Source: Paenibacillus sp. oral taxon 786 str. D14 | GTDB lineage: Bacteria; Bacillota; Bacilli; Paenibacillales; Paenibacillaceae | Reading direction: 5' to 3' | NCBI RefSeq assembly: GCF_000159955.1 | Contig: NZ_GG695992.1 | Coordinates: 51,048 to 63,903, forward strand | DNA: 12,856 bases | In this document: piece after piece, positions 7,057 to 12,856 of the stretch | How the letters are laid out: each line of letters begins with the position of its first letter | Position numbering within the stretch: the first letter of the stretch is position 1 | The notes under the pieces: generated by a model | What the model was told of the DNA's origin: nothing | The model's input: only the letters and a program-made list of their open reading frames with translations | The model's database searches: none | Translations under genes and position numbers: made by a program

Positions 7057-7126
7057 TAGATGTGTGTTCCGTAGATTGGGATATATACTTTCTCTCAGCC
7101 CTACCCTTATAAAGAGGTGATTACCT

Positions 7127-8110
7127 ATGTCTGGGCGTGTCATGGCCAGAAACGGCTCTTCCGATGAGAGACCGTCGCGTCAGATCAATGTGATTCTCCG
7201 CAATACCGAGCCGCCTGTCGTCTCGCAGGCCATTGCCGAGAGCGAACCTCAGGTGTCGGCCAAAGGTTTGCCGCAGCAAGGGATTTTTGCCGAAATCCAA
7301 AAGGAACTGGATCACCTGGTCGGCTTGGATCATATTAAAGAGTTAATGTACGAGATATATGCGCTTTTGCAAATCGCCTCGATGCGTTCGGAAGCGGGGT
7401 TGCTATCCAGCGCCCAAGTGTACCATATGGTGTTTAAAGGCAATCCGGGTACTGGAAAAACCACGGTGGCACGAATCGTCGCTAAAATGTTTCAACGGAT
7501 GGGTGTGCTCAGTAAAGGGCATCTCATTGAAGTTGAGCGTGCTGATCTGGTTGGCGAATATATCGGCCATACGGCGCAGAAAACGCGCGACTTGGTCAAA
7601 AAAGCGCTTGGCGGCATTTTGTTCATCGATGAGGCGTACAGTTTGGCGCGCGGCGGAGAGAAGGACTTTGGCAAAGAAGCAATCGATACGTTGGTCAAAG
7701 CGATGGAGGATCACAAAAACCAATTTATCCTGATTCTTGCCGGATACTCGGATGAAATGGACTTCTTCCTGTCCACCAACCCGGGGCTGCCGTCCCGGTT
7801 CCCGATTCAGATGGATTTTCCGGATTATACGATCGACCAGCTGATTCAAATTGCCGAGGGGATGGCGAAAGAGCGGGATTATATCTTGATGCCGCAGGCG
7901 ATACTCAAACTAAAGCAGCATTTATTGCGTGAAAAATGCGAAAGCGATCAGGTGTTCAGCAATGCCCGATATGTCCGCAACGTGATTGAACGGTCTGTTC
8001 GGCAGCAGGCGGTTCGGCTGCTGAATCAATATGGCGGCGGTTCCCCGGGCAAGCTGGAGCTGATGACCATTCGAACCGAAGACCTGAAGCTGGATGTGAA
8101 GAAAACGTAA
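7127..8110 (+). CDS. spoVK: Stage V sporulation protein K, AAA+ ATPase
   Basis: A 327-residue AAA+ ATPase of the CbxX/CfqX type, closely matching B. subtilis SpoVK (322 residues), a mother-cell protein needed for full spore maturation. The Shine-Dalgarno AAAGAGGTGA (7111-7120) precedes ATG 7127. The N-terminal RQINVILRN matches the QINIILN of the Bacillus protein. Walker A is GNPGTGKTT (from residue 105, Lys111), then KGHLIEVERADLVGEYIGHTAQKTRD, then Walker B ILFIDEAYS with Asp168-Glu169, and LPSRFP with the arginine-finger region. The long identical block ADLVGEYIGHTAQKTRDL separates SpoVK from other CbxX-like ATPases. A sigma-E-like promoter lies upstream. The hflX remnant follows with a 40-base gap, the same order as in B. 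subtilis. Confidence 0.95.
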   Translation: MSGRVMARNGSSDERPSRQINVILRNTEPPVVSQAIAESEPQVSAKGLPQQGIFAEIQKELDHLVGLDHIKELMYEIYALLQIASMRSEAGLLSSAQVYHMVFKGNPGTGKTTVARIVAKMFQRMGVLSKGHLIEVERADLVGEYIGHTAQKTRDLVKKALGGILFIDEAYSLARGGEKDFGKEAIDTLVKAMEDHKNQFILILAGYSDEMDFFLSTNPGLPSRFPIQMDFPDYTIDQLIQIAEGMAKERDYILMPQAILKLKQHLLREKCESDQVFSNARYVRNVIERSVRQQAVRLLNQYGGGSPGKLELMTIRTEDLKLDVKKT

Positions 8111-8150
8111 TGGAATTATCGCATTGGATCCCCTCGAAGGAGCAGTGATC

Positions 8151-8601
8151 ATGTCGAAGGTGCATTTGCATGAAACGACGACCCACCAAACGGATGTGGC
8201 CGTATTAGTCAGCTTGGTTACGTCGGAGACGAAGCAAAGTGGAATAAATTCTGACTACTCCCTGGCCGAACTGGTGCAGCTGGCCGAAACGGGCGGGGTA
8301 GAGGTTGCAGTTACGGTAGTCCAATATCGTGAGAAGCCCGATCCCCGCTGGTTGATCGGGAAAGGGAAAGTGCTGGAGCTTCGGGATCGGCACACGGGGG
8401 CCGGGGGAAAGCCAGCTGGAAACGGATCGCCGCCATATCCGCCGGCGGATCGGCGAGTTGAAACGTCAGCTGGAGGGGGTCACGAGGCACCGGCAACTGC
8501 ATCGTGCGCGTCGGAAGGTCAACGGGGGAGTGCAAATCGCCCTGACAAGAAGCCCCTGCGGATATCACGACAAACGATGGAATAGATTAAGGGAGAGATA
8601 A
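8151..8601 (+). pseudogene. hflX: Broken hflX: internal deletion, frameshift and lost GTPase domain
   Basis: HflX is a ribosome-associated GTPase of about 420-430 residues that rescues stalled or hibernating ribosomes. Here a perfect AAGGAG (8137-8142) precedes ATG 8151. The first 78 or so codons match the HflX N-terminal domain, ending at [10 protein letters not shown]. At about 8382-8386 the homology jumps to [21 protein letters not shown] in the +1 frame, skipping the usual 80-90 residues that contain DELSPSQLRNL and the EGKLQVELAQ region. That second piece runs through [14 protein letters not shown] (to 8544) and stops where the G1 motif GYTNAGKST should begin. All G motifs and the C-terminus are missing. 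The frames end at TAG 8583-8585 (first frame, 144 codons) and TAA 8599-8601 (second frame). The position between spoVK and ynbB is the ancestral hflX locus. A GTPase-free fragment of about 144 residues could still be translated; I regard it as a pseudogene. Confidence 0.85.
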
Positions 8602-8608
8602 CGTAACA

Positions 8609-9862
8609 ATGGCAGTATTTTCGGAAGAAATCGTACATTGGCTGGAAGCCGCTGAACGTCAGGTGGAAAGCCGGTTCCGGGAGGTCGACCGGATCGTCGA
8701 TCACAACCAGTGGAAGGTTATTGAAGCATTTCAACGTCATCAAGTCAGCGATTTTCATTTTGCCGCTTCCACCGGTTATGCTTATAATGATCGGGGCCGT
8801 GAAGTGTTGGATTTAGTGTATGCGGACGTATTTGGTGCGGAGGCCGCACTGGTACGGCCGCATTTCGCTTCCGGCACGCATACGATTGCCACAGCGTTGT
8901 TCGGGGTCTTGCGTCCCGGGGACGAACTGCTCTATATTACGGGACGTCCATATGATACACTACATAAAGTGATCGGAACGCCGGGTGACGGCAGCGGCTC
9001 GCTGCAGGATTTTGGCATCCGGTATCACGAAGCTGCATTGCTGGCTGACGGCACAGTCGACTGGGACACCGTGAAGACCAAGATCACCGATAAGACCAAA
9101 GTCATTGGGATTCAGCGCTCGCGCGGCTACGACTGGAGGGATTCTTTTTCCGTTGAACAGATCGGTGAGATGGTTCACCGAGTGAAAGAGATCAAGCCGG
9201 ATCTGATTGTCTTCGTGGATAACTGCTATGGTGAATTTACCGAGGAACAAGAACCAACGGAGGTTGGAGCCGATTTGATTGCTGGCTCGCTGATTAAAAA
9301 TCCGGGTGGCGGCTTGGCGGAAACTGGAGGATATATTTGCGGAAAGCAGGACCTGGTCAAACTCGCATCCAACCGATTGACTGCACCGGGCATTGGCGGT
9401 GAGGTAGGGGCGATGCTGGGAACGACGCGAGGCATTTATCAAGGCTTATTTTTGGCTCCAACCATCGTAGGACAAGCCATTAAAGGCTCCATCCTGGCTG
9501 CGGCATTGTTTGAGCGGGCAGGATTCCGAAGCCGGCCGGCTTGGCAGGATCGGCGTACCGATCTGATCCAGGCGATTGCCTTTGACGCCCCGGAACAATT
9601 AATTGCGTTTGTCCAGGGGATTCAGCGGGCAGCCGCAGTGGACGGCCATGTCGTGCCCGAGCCTTGGGATATGCCAGGCTATGATCACCCGGTGATTATG
9701 GCAGCCGGGACGTTTATTCAGGGCGGGAGCCTGGAATTGTCTGCCGATGCTCCGATTCGTGCGCCATATATTGCGTATATGCAAGGCGGTTTGACGTATT
9801 CTCATGTTAAATTTGGCCTACTCACCGCACTTCAGACGATGAAAGACCGCAACTTGTTGTAA
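8609..9862 (+). CDS. ynbB: YnbB-type PLP-dependent enzyme (methionine gamma-lyase/aluminium-resistance family)
   Basis: A 417-residue fold-type I PLP protein of the PF06838 family, annotated elsewhere as methionine gamma-lyase family or aluminium resistance protein; the physiological reaction is not firmly known. Visible are FAASTGYAYNDRGREVLD, ALVRPHFASGTHTIATAL (the cofactor-phosphate region), GIQRSRGYDWR, IVFVDNCYGEFTE (Asp that pairs with the PLP pyridine nitrogen) and GSLIKNPGGGLAETGGYI with the Schiff-base lysine at Lys230. The length is as expected for the family. ATG 8609 has AAGGGAGAG at 8589-8597, a slightly long spacing. It follows the hflX remnant by 24 bases or less, as ynbA-ynbB do in B. 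subtilis, so it may be expressed from the spoVK side. Its stop codon lies inside a GlnR box. Confidence 0.88.
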   Translation: MAVFSEEIVHWLEAAERQVESRFREVDRIVDHNQWKVIEAFQRHQVSDFHFAASTGYAYNDRGREVLDLVYADVFGAEAALVRPHFASGTHTIATALFGVLRPGDELLYITGRPYDTLHKVIGTPGDGSGSLQDFGIRYHEAALLADGTVDWDTVKTKITDKTKVIGIQRSRGYDWRDSFSVEQIGEMVHRVKEIKPDLIVFVDNCYGEFTEEQEPTEVGADLIAGSLIKNPGGGLAETGGYICGKQDLVKLASNRLTAPGIGGEVGAMLGTTRGIYQGLFLAPTIVGQAIKGSILAAALFERAGFRSRPAWQDRRTDLIQAIAFDAPEQLIAFVQGIQRAAAVDGHVVPEPWDMPGYDHPVIMAAGTFIQGGSLELSADAPIRAPYIAYMQGGLTYSHVKFGLLTALQTMKDRNLL

Positions 9863-9874
9863 GTTATCCTAACA
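9858..9874 (+). promoter_or_regulatory. Upstream GlnR/TnrA box
   Basis: TGTAA-GTTATCC-TAACA is a perfect match to TGTNA-N7-TNACA, the GlnR/TnrA consensus. It overlaps the ynbB stop codon (9860-9862) and lies immediately upstream of the -35 of the glnR promoter. Its centre is 29 bp from that of the second box. Confidence 0.85.
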
Positions 9875-9899
9875 TATCTATTGACATGTTAGGATAACT
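9862..9899. repeat. 14-bp perfect inverted repeat linking the two GlnR boxes
   Basis: AGTTATCCTAACAT (9862-9875) and ATGTTAGGATAACT (9886-9899) are exact reverse complements separated by 10 bases. The dyad spans most of both GlnR boxes and the -35 hexamer. No T run follows, so it reads as an operator and not a terminator. Confidence 0.9.
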
Positions 9900-9909
9900 A
9901 ACATATGAT
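9881..9909 (+). promoter_or_regulatory. glnRA sigma-A promoter with a GlnR box as its spacer
   Basis: The -35 is TTGACA (9881-9886, perfect), the spacer is 17 bp and the -10 is TATGAT (9904-9909). The 17 spacer bases (9887-9903, TGTTA-GGATAAC-TAACA) are exactly one perfect GlnR box, so GlnR bound here must block RNA polymerase. This is the autorepression logic known for B. subtilis glnRA under nitrogen excess. Confidence 0.92.
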
Positions 9910-9944
9910 AAGGTCATGATATTCTAACTGGAAGGTTGATAGCG

Positions 9945-10355
9945 ATGAGCGAGGAAATTCGCAGAAATATGGCCTTGTTTCCTATTGGTATCGTCATGAA
10001 ACTTACGGATTTAACGGCAAGACAAATAAGATATTACGAGCAGCATGAATTGATTGTACCCGCACGTACCTCGGGAAATCAGCGGATGTTTTCCTTGAAT
10101 GACGTCGAGCGGTTACTGGAAATCAAGAGTCTCATCGATAAAGGTGTCAATATCGCGGGGATCAAGCAGGTCATGAATCCGATGTCTCGGGAGTCCCAGG
10201 ATGCGACAGTCATCACGAAGGACACGGAGGAGAAGAGAAAGGAAATGACGGATTCCCAAATCTACCGGATGTTGAAGCAACAGCTGGTGTCAGGGAGCAA
10301 ACCGGGACAAGTTTCTTTGCTCCAAGGCGAGTTGTCTCGGTTTTTCAAAAAATAA
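9945..10355 (+). CDS. glnR: GlnR, MerR-family repressor of nitrogen metabolism
   Basis: A 136-residue MerR-type regulator matching B. subtilis GlnR (135 residues). It represses glnRA and other nitrogen genes when glutamine is plentiful, after activation by feedback-inhibited glutamine synthetase. The N-terminal winged-helix region contains FPIGIVMKLTDLTARQIRYYEQHELIVPART, and the second half of the DNA-binding domain contains GNQRMFSLNDVERLLEIKSLIDKGVNIAGIK. The C-terminal GELSRFFKK corresponds to the short tail that contacts glutamine synthetase. ATG 9945 has GGAAGG (9930-9935) at good distance; an in-frame TTG at 9936 is too close to that site. Two GlnR boxes upstream indicate autoregulation. 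glnA begins 23 bases after the stop, in the same operon. Confidence 0.97.
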   Translation: MSEEIRRNMALFPIGIVMKLTDLTARQIRYYEQHELIVPARTSGNQRMFSLNDVERLLEIKSLIDKGVNIAGIKQVMNPMSRESQDATVITKDTEEKRKEMTDSQIYRMLKQQLVSGSKPGQVSLLQGELSRFFKK

Positions 10356-10378
10356 TCTAAACGTTGGGAGAGGTTAGG

Positions 10379-11716
10379 GTGAGTAACACGCAATACACCA
10401 AAGAGGATATTTTACGTATCGCTAAGGAAGAAAACGTACGTTTTATCCGTTTGCAGTTCACGGATTTGCTGGGAACGATCAAGAATGTGGAAATCCCGGT
10501 CAGCCAATTGGAAAAAGCGCTGGATAACAAAATGATGTTTGACGGTTCTTCCATTGAAGGGTATGTCCGTATCGAGGAATCGGATATGTATCTTTACCCG
10601 GATCTGGACACTTGGGTAATCTTCCCTTGGGTGACCGAGGATCGCGTTGCACGTTTGATTTGCGATGTATATATGCCTGACGGAACTCCGTTTGCCGGCG
10701 ACCCACGCGCGATTCTGAAACGTGCGCTCAAGGAAGCTGAGGAAATGGGTTACACCGCAATGAACGTTGGTCCGGAACCGGAATTCTTCCTGTTCAAAAC
10801 CGATGATAAAGGCAACCCTACAACCGAGTTGAACGACCAAGGCGGATACTTCGACTTGGCTCCTACGGATTTGGGCGAGAACTGCCGCCGCGAAATCGTA
10901 TTGACCCTGGAGGAAATGGGCTTTGAAATCGAAGCTTCTCACCACGAAGTGGCACCAGGTCAGCATGAAATCGACTTCAAATATGCTGATGCGATCAAAG
11001 CTGCAGACCAAATCCAAACCTTTAAGCTGGTCGTTAAGACGATTGCCCGCCAGCATGGACTGCATGCAACGTTTATGCCGAAGCCGCTGTATGGCGTGAA
11101 TGGCTCCGGGATGCACTGTCACCAATCGCTGTTCAAAGGCAATGTCAATGCATTTTATGACGAAAACGATGAGTTGGGCTTGAGCAAAGAAGCACGTCAT
11201 TATATGGCCGGCATTCTGAAGCATGCCCGCGCATTCGCCGCGATCACGAACCCGACCGTTAACTCTTATAAACGTCTCGTGCCTGGGTATGAAGCCCCTT
11301 GTTATGTGGCTTGGTCCTCGAGTAACCGCAGTCCGATGATTCGGATTCCGGCTTCCCGCGGTCTCAGCACCCGGATCGAAGTGCGTAACCCGGACCCGGC
11401 TGCTAACCCATACTTGGCTCTGGCCGTTATGTTGAAAGCCGGACTGGATGGAATTAAGAAAGAGCTGCCGCTGGTTGATCCGGTTGACCGCAACATCTAT
11501 GTGATGTCTGAAGAAGAGCGGGTGGAAGAAGGCATCCCAAGTCTGCCAGCCGACTTGAAAGAAGCGCTCGGCGAATTGCTCCGCAGCGAAATTATCAGCG
11601 AAGCGCTCGGAGATCATGCGCTGACTCACTTCTATGAACTGAAAGAGATCGAATGGGATATCTTCCGGACCCAAGTTCATCAATGGGAACGCGATCAATA
11701 TATAACGTTGTATTAA
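10379..11716 (+). CDS. glnA: Glutamine synthetase, type I-alpha
   Basis: A dodecameric enzyme that makes glutamine from glutamate, ammonia and ATP. The 445-residue protein matches B. subtilis GlnA (444) closely. Visible are [72 protein letters not shown] and [13 protein letters not shown] (the flexible Glu/Arg loop region). Arg64 lines up with B. subtilis Arg62, which mediates glutamine feedback inhibition. The usual adenylylation-tyrosine context of beta-type enzymes is not seen. The start is GTG 10379 with GGGAG at 10366-10370; the conserved N-terminus begins a few residues later, so the upstream in-frame TTG 10364 is unlikely. It is second in the glnRA operon, ends in [10 protein letters not shown] and is followed by a strong terminator. 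Confidence 0.98.
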   Translation: MSNTQYTKEDILRIAKEENVRFIRLQFTDLLGTIKNVEIPVSQLEKALDNKMMFDGSSIEGYVRIEESDMYLYPDLDTWVIFPWVTEDRVARLICDVYMPDGTPFAGDPRAILKRALKEAEEMGYTAMNVGPEPEFFLFKTDDKGNPTTELNDQGGYFDLAPTDLGENCRREIVLTLEEMGFEIEASHHEVAPGQHEIDFKYADAIKAADQIQTFKLVVKTIARQHGLHATFMPKPLYGVNGSGMHCHQSLFKGNVNAFYDENDELGLSKEARHYMAGILKHARAFAAITNPTVNSYKRLVPGYEAPCYVAWSSSNRSPMIRIPASRGLSTRIEVRNPDPAANPYLALAVMLKAGLDGIKKELPLVDPVDRNIYVMSEEERVEEGIPSLPADLKEALGELLRSEIISEALGDHALTHFYELKEIEWDIFRTQVHQWERDQYITLY

Positions 11717-11733
11717 TCGGTGTTAACAAGCCA

Positions 11734-11775
11734 AGCCAGCACCCGGCAATTCAAGCAGGGTGCTGGCTTTTTTTT
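11734..11775 (+). terminator. Rho-independent terminator of glnRA
   Basis: AGCCAGCACCC (11734-11744) and GGGTGCTGGCT (11758-11768) form a perfect 11-bp GC-rich stem with a 13-base loop. An eight-T run (11768-11775) follows. It starts 17 bases after the glnA stop. Confidence 0.96.
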
Positions 11776-11881
11776 ATTGAAACGGATGATGAATGAATAA
11801 CAGTTTTTGGATTTCGAAACCATGCCATGATTTATCCTGAATTGGGACAACTTATAGGTATAAATAAGGAGGTTAATGTAG

Positions 11882-12037
11882 ATGACAGTAACCGAATTAA
11901 AAAGATACCAACGTCGGCGCTATCGGTTAAAGCAATGGTGGATCACGGAGCGTTCGGGGCTAGGCTGGGGCACACGCGGTCGCCGAGACAAAAACGGCTA
12001 CCATCCCGTGAGCTTCCTGAATCTCGAATGGGAATAG
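11882..12037 (+). CDS. Small unrecognised basic, Trp-rich protein (51 aa)
   Basis: ATG 11882 lies nine bases after a perfect AAGGAGG (11866-11872), and the frame runs 51 codons to TAG 12035-12037. The product is basic and aromatic: an Arg/Lys/Tyr-rich start (LKRYQRRRYRLKQWW), a Gly/Arg middle (GLGWGTRGRRDKNGYHP) and a short hydrophobic/acidic end (SFLNLEWE). It has no signal peptide, membrane span or cysteine. I do not recognise the family. The size, ribosome binding site and basic character suggest a nucleic-acid-binding or ribosome-associated micro-protein, but that is a guess. It stands alone between the glnA terminator and the convergent lexA gene. Only weak promoter candidates are visible (for example TTGGAT 11807-11812 with ATTTAT 11830-11835). 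Confidence 0.6.
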   Translation: MTVTELKRYQRRRYRLKQWWITERSGLGWGTRGRRDKNGYHPVSFLNLEWE

Positions 12038-12062
12038 GAGGGGGAAGTCATCAAGTTCTCTA

Positions 12063-12107
12063 AAAGTAAACGAGGACGAAGCCGATGTCACCCCATCGCT
12101 TCGTCCT
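12063..12107 (-). terminator. Probable terminator of lexA
   Basis: On the minus strand the stem AGGACGAAG-CGATG (12107 back to 12094) pairs with CATCG and CTTCGTCCT (12087-12083 and 12081-12073), with a single-base bulge at 12082 and a six-base loop. The moderately T-rich CGTTTACTTTT tract follows towards 12063. No T run follows on the plus strand, so it mainly serves lexA, although it might also slow transcription from the small ORF. Confidence 0.65.
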
Positions 12108-12156
12108 GCTCGGATTTCGTATCTTCGTTTCGCCTTCTATTAAGGAAGAGTTCGGA

Positions 12157-12783
12157 TTAGTGCAGGTCGCGGAACAAGCCGATGACCTTGCCCAAGATGG
12201 TTACATGTTTCAAACGAAGCGGTTCCATCGTCGAATTCTCCGGCTGCAGGCGAATATGGTCACTTTCTTTATAGAACGTCTTGACCGTTGCCTCGTCATC
12301 CTCCGTCATGGCCACAACGATATCACCGTTGTTCGCCGTCTGCTGTTGGCGGACAATCACGTAATCCCCGTTATGTATTCCAGCTTCGATCATGCTGTCG
12401 CCAACCACGGAAAGCATAAAGATGTCACCATCAGCTGCATAGTGCTCTGGCAGCGGAAAATAATCTTCAATATTCTCTGTCGCTGTGATCGGCACGCCTG
12501 CGGTGACCTTCCCAACAATAGGAACGCGGGTCACGCTGTGCGCAAACAAATTGTAATTCTCCGATTCCTCTTGACCCAGCAATTCAATGGCGCGCGGTTT
12601 CGTCGGGTCGCGGCGGATGAAGCCTTTCTTCTCCAGACGGTCCAAATGGCCGTGAACGGTGGAACTGGAAGCCAATCCGACGGCTTCACCGATCTCCCGG
12701 ACCGAAGGAGGATATCCCTTAGCGCGTACTTCGTTGCGAATAAACTCAAGAATGGCCTGTTGCCGGCTCGATACCTTAGACAT
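12157..12783 (-). CDS. lexA: SOS repressor LexA
   Basis: A 208-residue LexA/DinR (B. subtilis 205) that represses DNA-damage genes and cleaves itself when stimulated by RecA. The N-terminal winged helix-turn-helix is residues 1-65 ([15 protein letters not shown], then [35 protein letters not shown]). The cleavage site is Ala95-Gly96 in VGKVTAGVP. The catalytic pair is Ser130 ([10 protein letters not shown]) and Lys168 (ATVKTFYK), so the protein should be fully cleavable. The start is the ATG at 12783-12781 on the minus strand, with a G-rich but weak ribosome binding site upstream. The promoter carries a LexA box, so it is autoregulated. In Bacillus the divergent neighbour is the cell-division inhibitor yneA; that side is outside the window. 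Confidence 0.98.
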   Translation of the reverse strand: MSKVSSRQQAILEFIRNEVRAKGYPPSVREIGEAVGLASSSTVHGHLDRLEKKGFIRRDPTKPRAIELLGQEESENYNLFAHSVTRVPIVGKVTAGVPITATENIEDYFPLPEHYAADGDIFMLSVVGDSMIEAGIHNGDYVIVRQQQTANNGDIVVAMTEDDEATVKTFYKESDHIRLQPENSTMEPLRLKHVTILGKVIGLFRDLH

Positions 12784-12818
12784 TTACGGATCAACCCCAT
12801 TTAGTAACGTTTGGAAAA

Positions 12819-12847
12819 ATTATAACATAGAACTGCCGTTCGTACAA
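12819..12847 (-). promoter_or_regulatory. lexA promoter with LexA operator in its spacer
   Basis: On the minus strand the -35 is TTGTAC (12847-12842) and the -10 is a perfect TATAAT (12824-12819), 17 bp apart, with an extended TG one base before the -10. The spacer contains GAAC-N4-GTTC (12830-12841), the core of the Bacillus LexA/DinR box. Bound LexA would cover the spacer and block polymerase, giving autorepression. Confidence 0.85.
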
Positions 12848-12856
12848 ACATTAGTT
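12845..12856. promoter_or_regulatory. Possible second, degenerate LexA box cut by the window end
   Basis: CAAAC-ATTA-GTT at 12845-12856 resembles CGAAC-N4-GTTCG with one core mismatch (AAAC for GAAC), and its last bases lie beyond the window. Multiple LexA boxes between lexA and a divergent gene are usual in Bacillus. This is weak evidence on its own. Confidence 0.35.

Noticed and set aside
7039..7102. Hairpin between AGGG/GAGAGAA (7039-7050) and TTCTCTC/CCCT (7090-7102) as a terminator or riboswitch before spoVK
   Set aside because: The loop is about 39 bases, there is an internal mismatch, no T run follows, and the left arm lies upstream of the proposed transcription start.
8383..8601. Programmed frameshift that would restore full HflX
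   Set aside because: Shifting frame at about 8383 does rejoin HflX homology, but about 80-90 codons are absent and the GTPase domain is missing, so no functional HflX can result.
9862..9899. The 14-bp dyad as a terminator for ynbB
   Set aside because: No T run follows, the stem is AT-rich, and the arms coincide with two perfect GlnR boxes and the -35, so an operator explains it.
10412..11698. A 428-codon open frame on the minus strand opposite glnA
   Set aside because: It mirrors the strongly biased codons of glnA, shows no recognisable domain, and glnA itself is certain.
12085..12804. A 239-codon open frame on the plus strand opposite lexA
   Set aside because: It is the antisense shadow of lexA, running through its promoter and operator, with no family resemblance.

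Overview
The window reads as a core-chromosome segment from a spore-forming Firmicute of the Paenibacillaceae type (Paenibacillus or a close relative). This is inferred from three things: strong Bacillus-like matches in MutL, MiaA, Hfq, SpoVK, GlnR, GlnA and LexA; the order mutL - methyltransferase - miaA - hfq - spoVK - hflX - ynbB - glnR - glnA - lexA, which follows the Bacillus subtilis backbone; and moderately GC-rich third codon positions. No insertion sequence, prophage, CRISPR array, tRNA or rRNA is visible.

Positions 1-2650 hold a tight plus-strand repair and RNA-processing cluster. It contains the 3' end of mutL (with the metal-binding endonuclease motif), an RsmJ-like SAM methyltransferase, miaA (TTG start, overlapping the methyltransferase) and hfq, closed by a hairpin terminator. 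Hfq may also have its own extended -10 promoter inside the end of miaA. Positions 2650-5620 hold a roughly 280-base leader and a class A penicillin-binding protein (PonA/PBP1 type) with a fibronectin type III domain and a Gly/Asn-rich, acidic tail, followed by a strong terminator.

Positions 5768-7018 hold a DUF402 protein and a membrane-anchored YdcF/DUF218 protein as a two-gene unit. Positions 7020-9862 hold spoVK, preceded by a plausible sigma-E promoter, then a broken hflX remnant (internal deletion, frameshift and complete loss of the GTPase domain), then the PLP-dependent ynbB-type protein. Positions 9858-11775 hold the nitrogen operon glnR-glnA. It has a consensus sigma-A promoter whose 17-bp spacer is exactly one GlnR box, with a second perfect box just upstream overlapping the ynbB stop codon. 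The operon ends in a strong terminator.

The right end has a small unrecognised basic, Trp-rich 51-residue ORF with a perfect Shine-Dalgarno site. It converges on lexA (minus strand), whose promoter spacer carries a LexA box; a second, degenerate box is cut by the window edge.

Most of the window is conserved housekeeping DNA. I do not see a new multi-gene system. The observations most worth following are the decayed hflX, the paired GlnR operators, the 51-residue ORF and the unexplained stretch between hfq and ponA.
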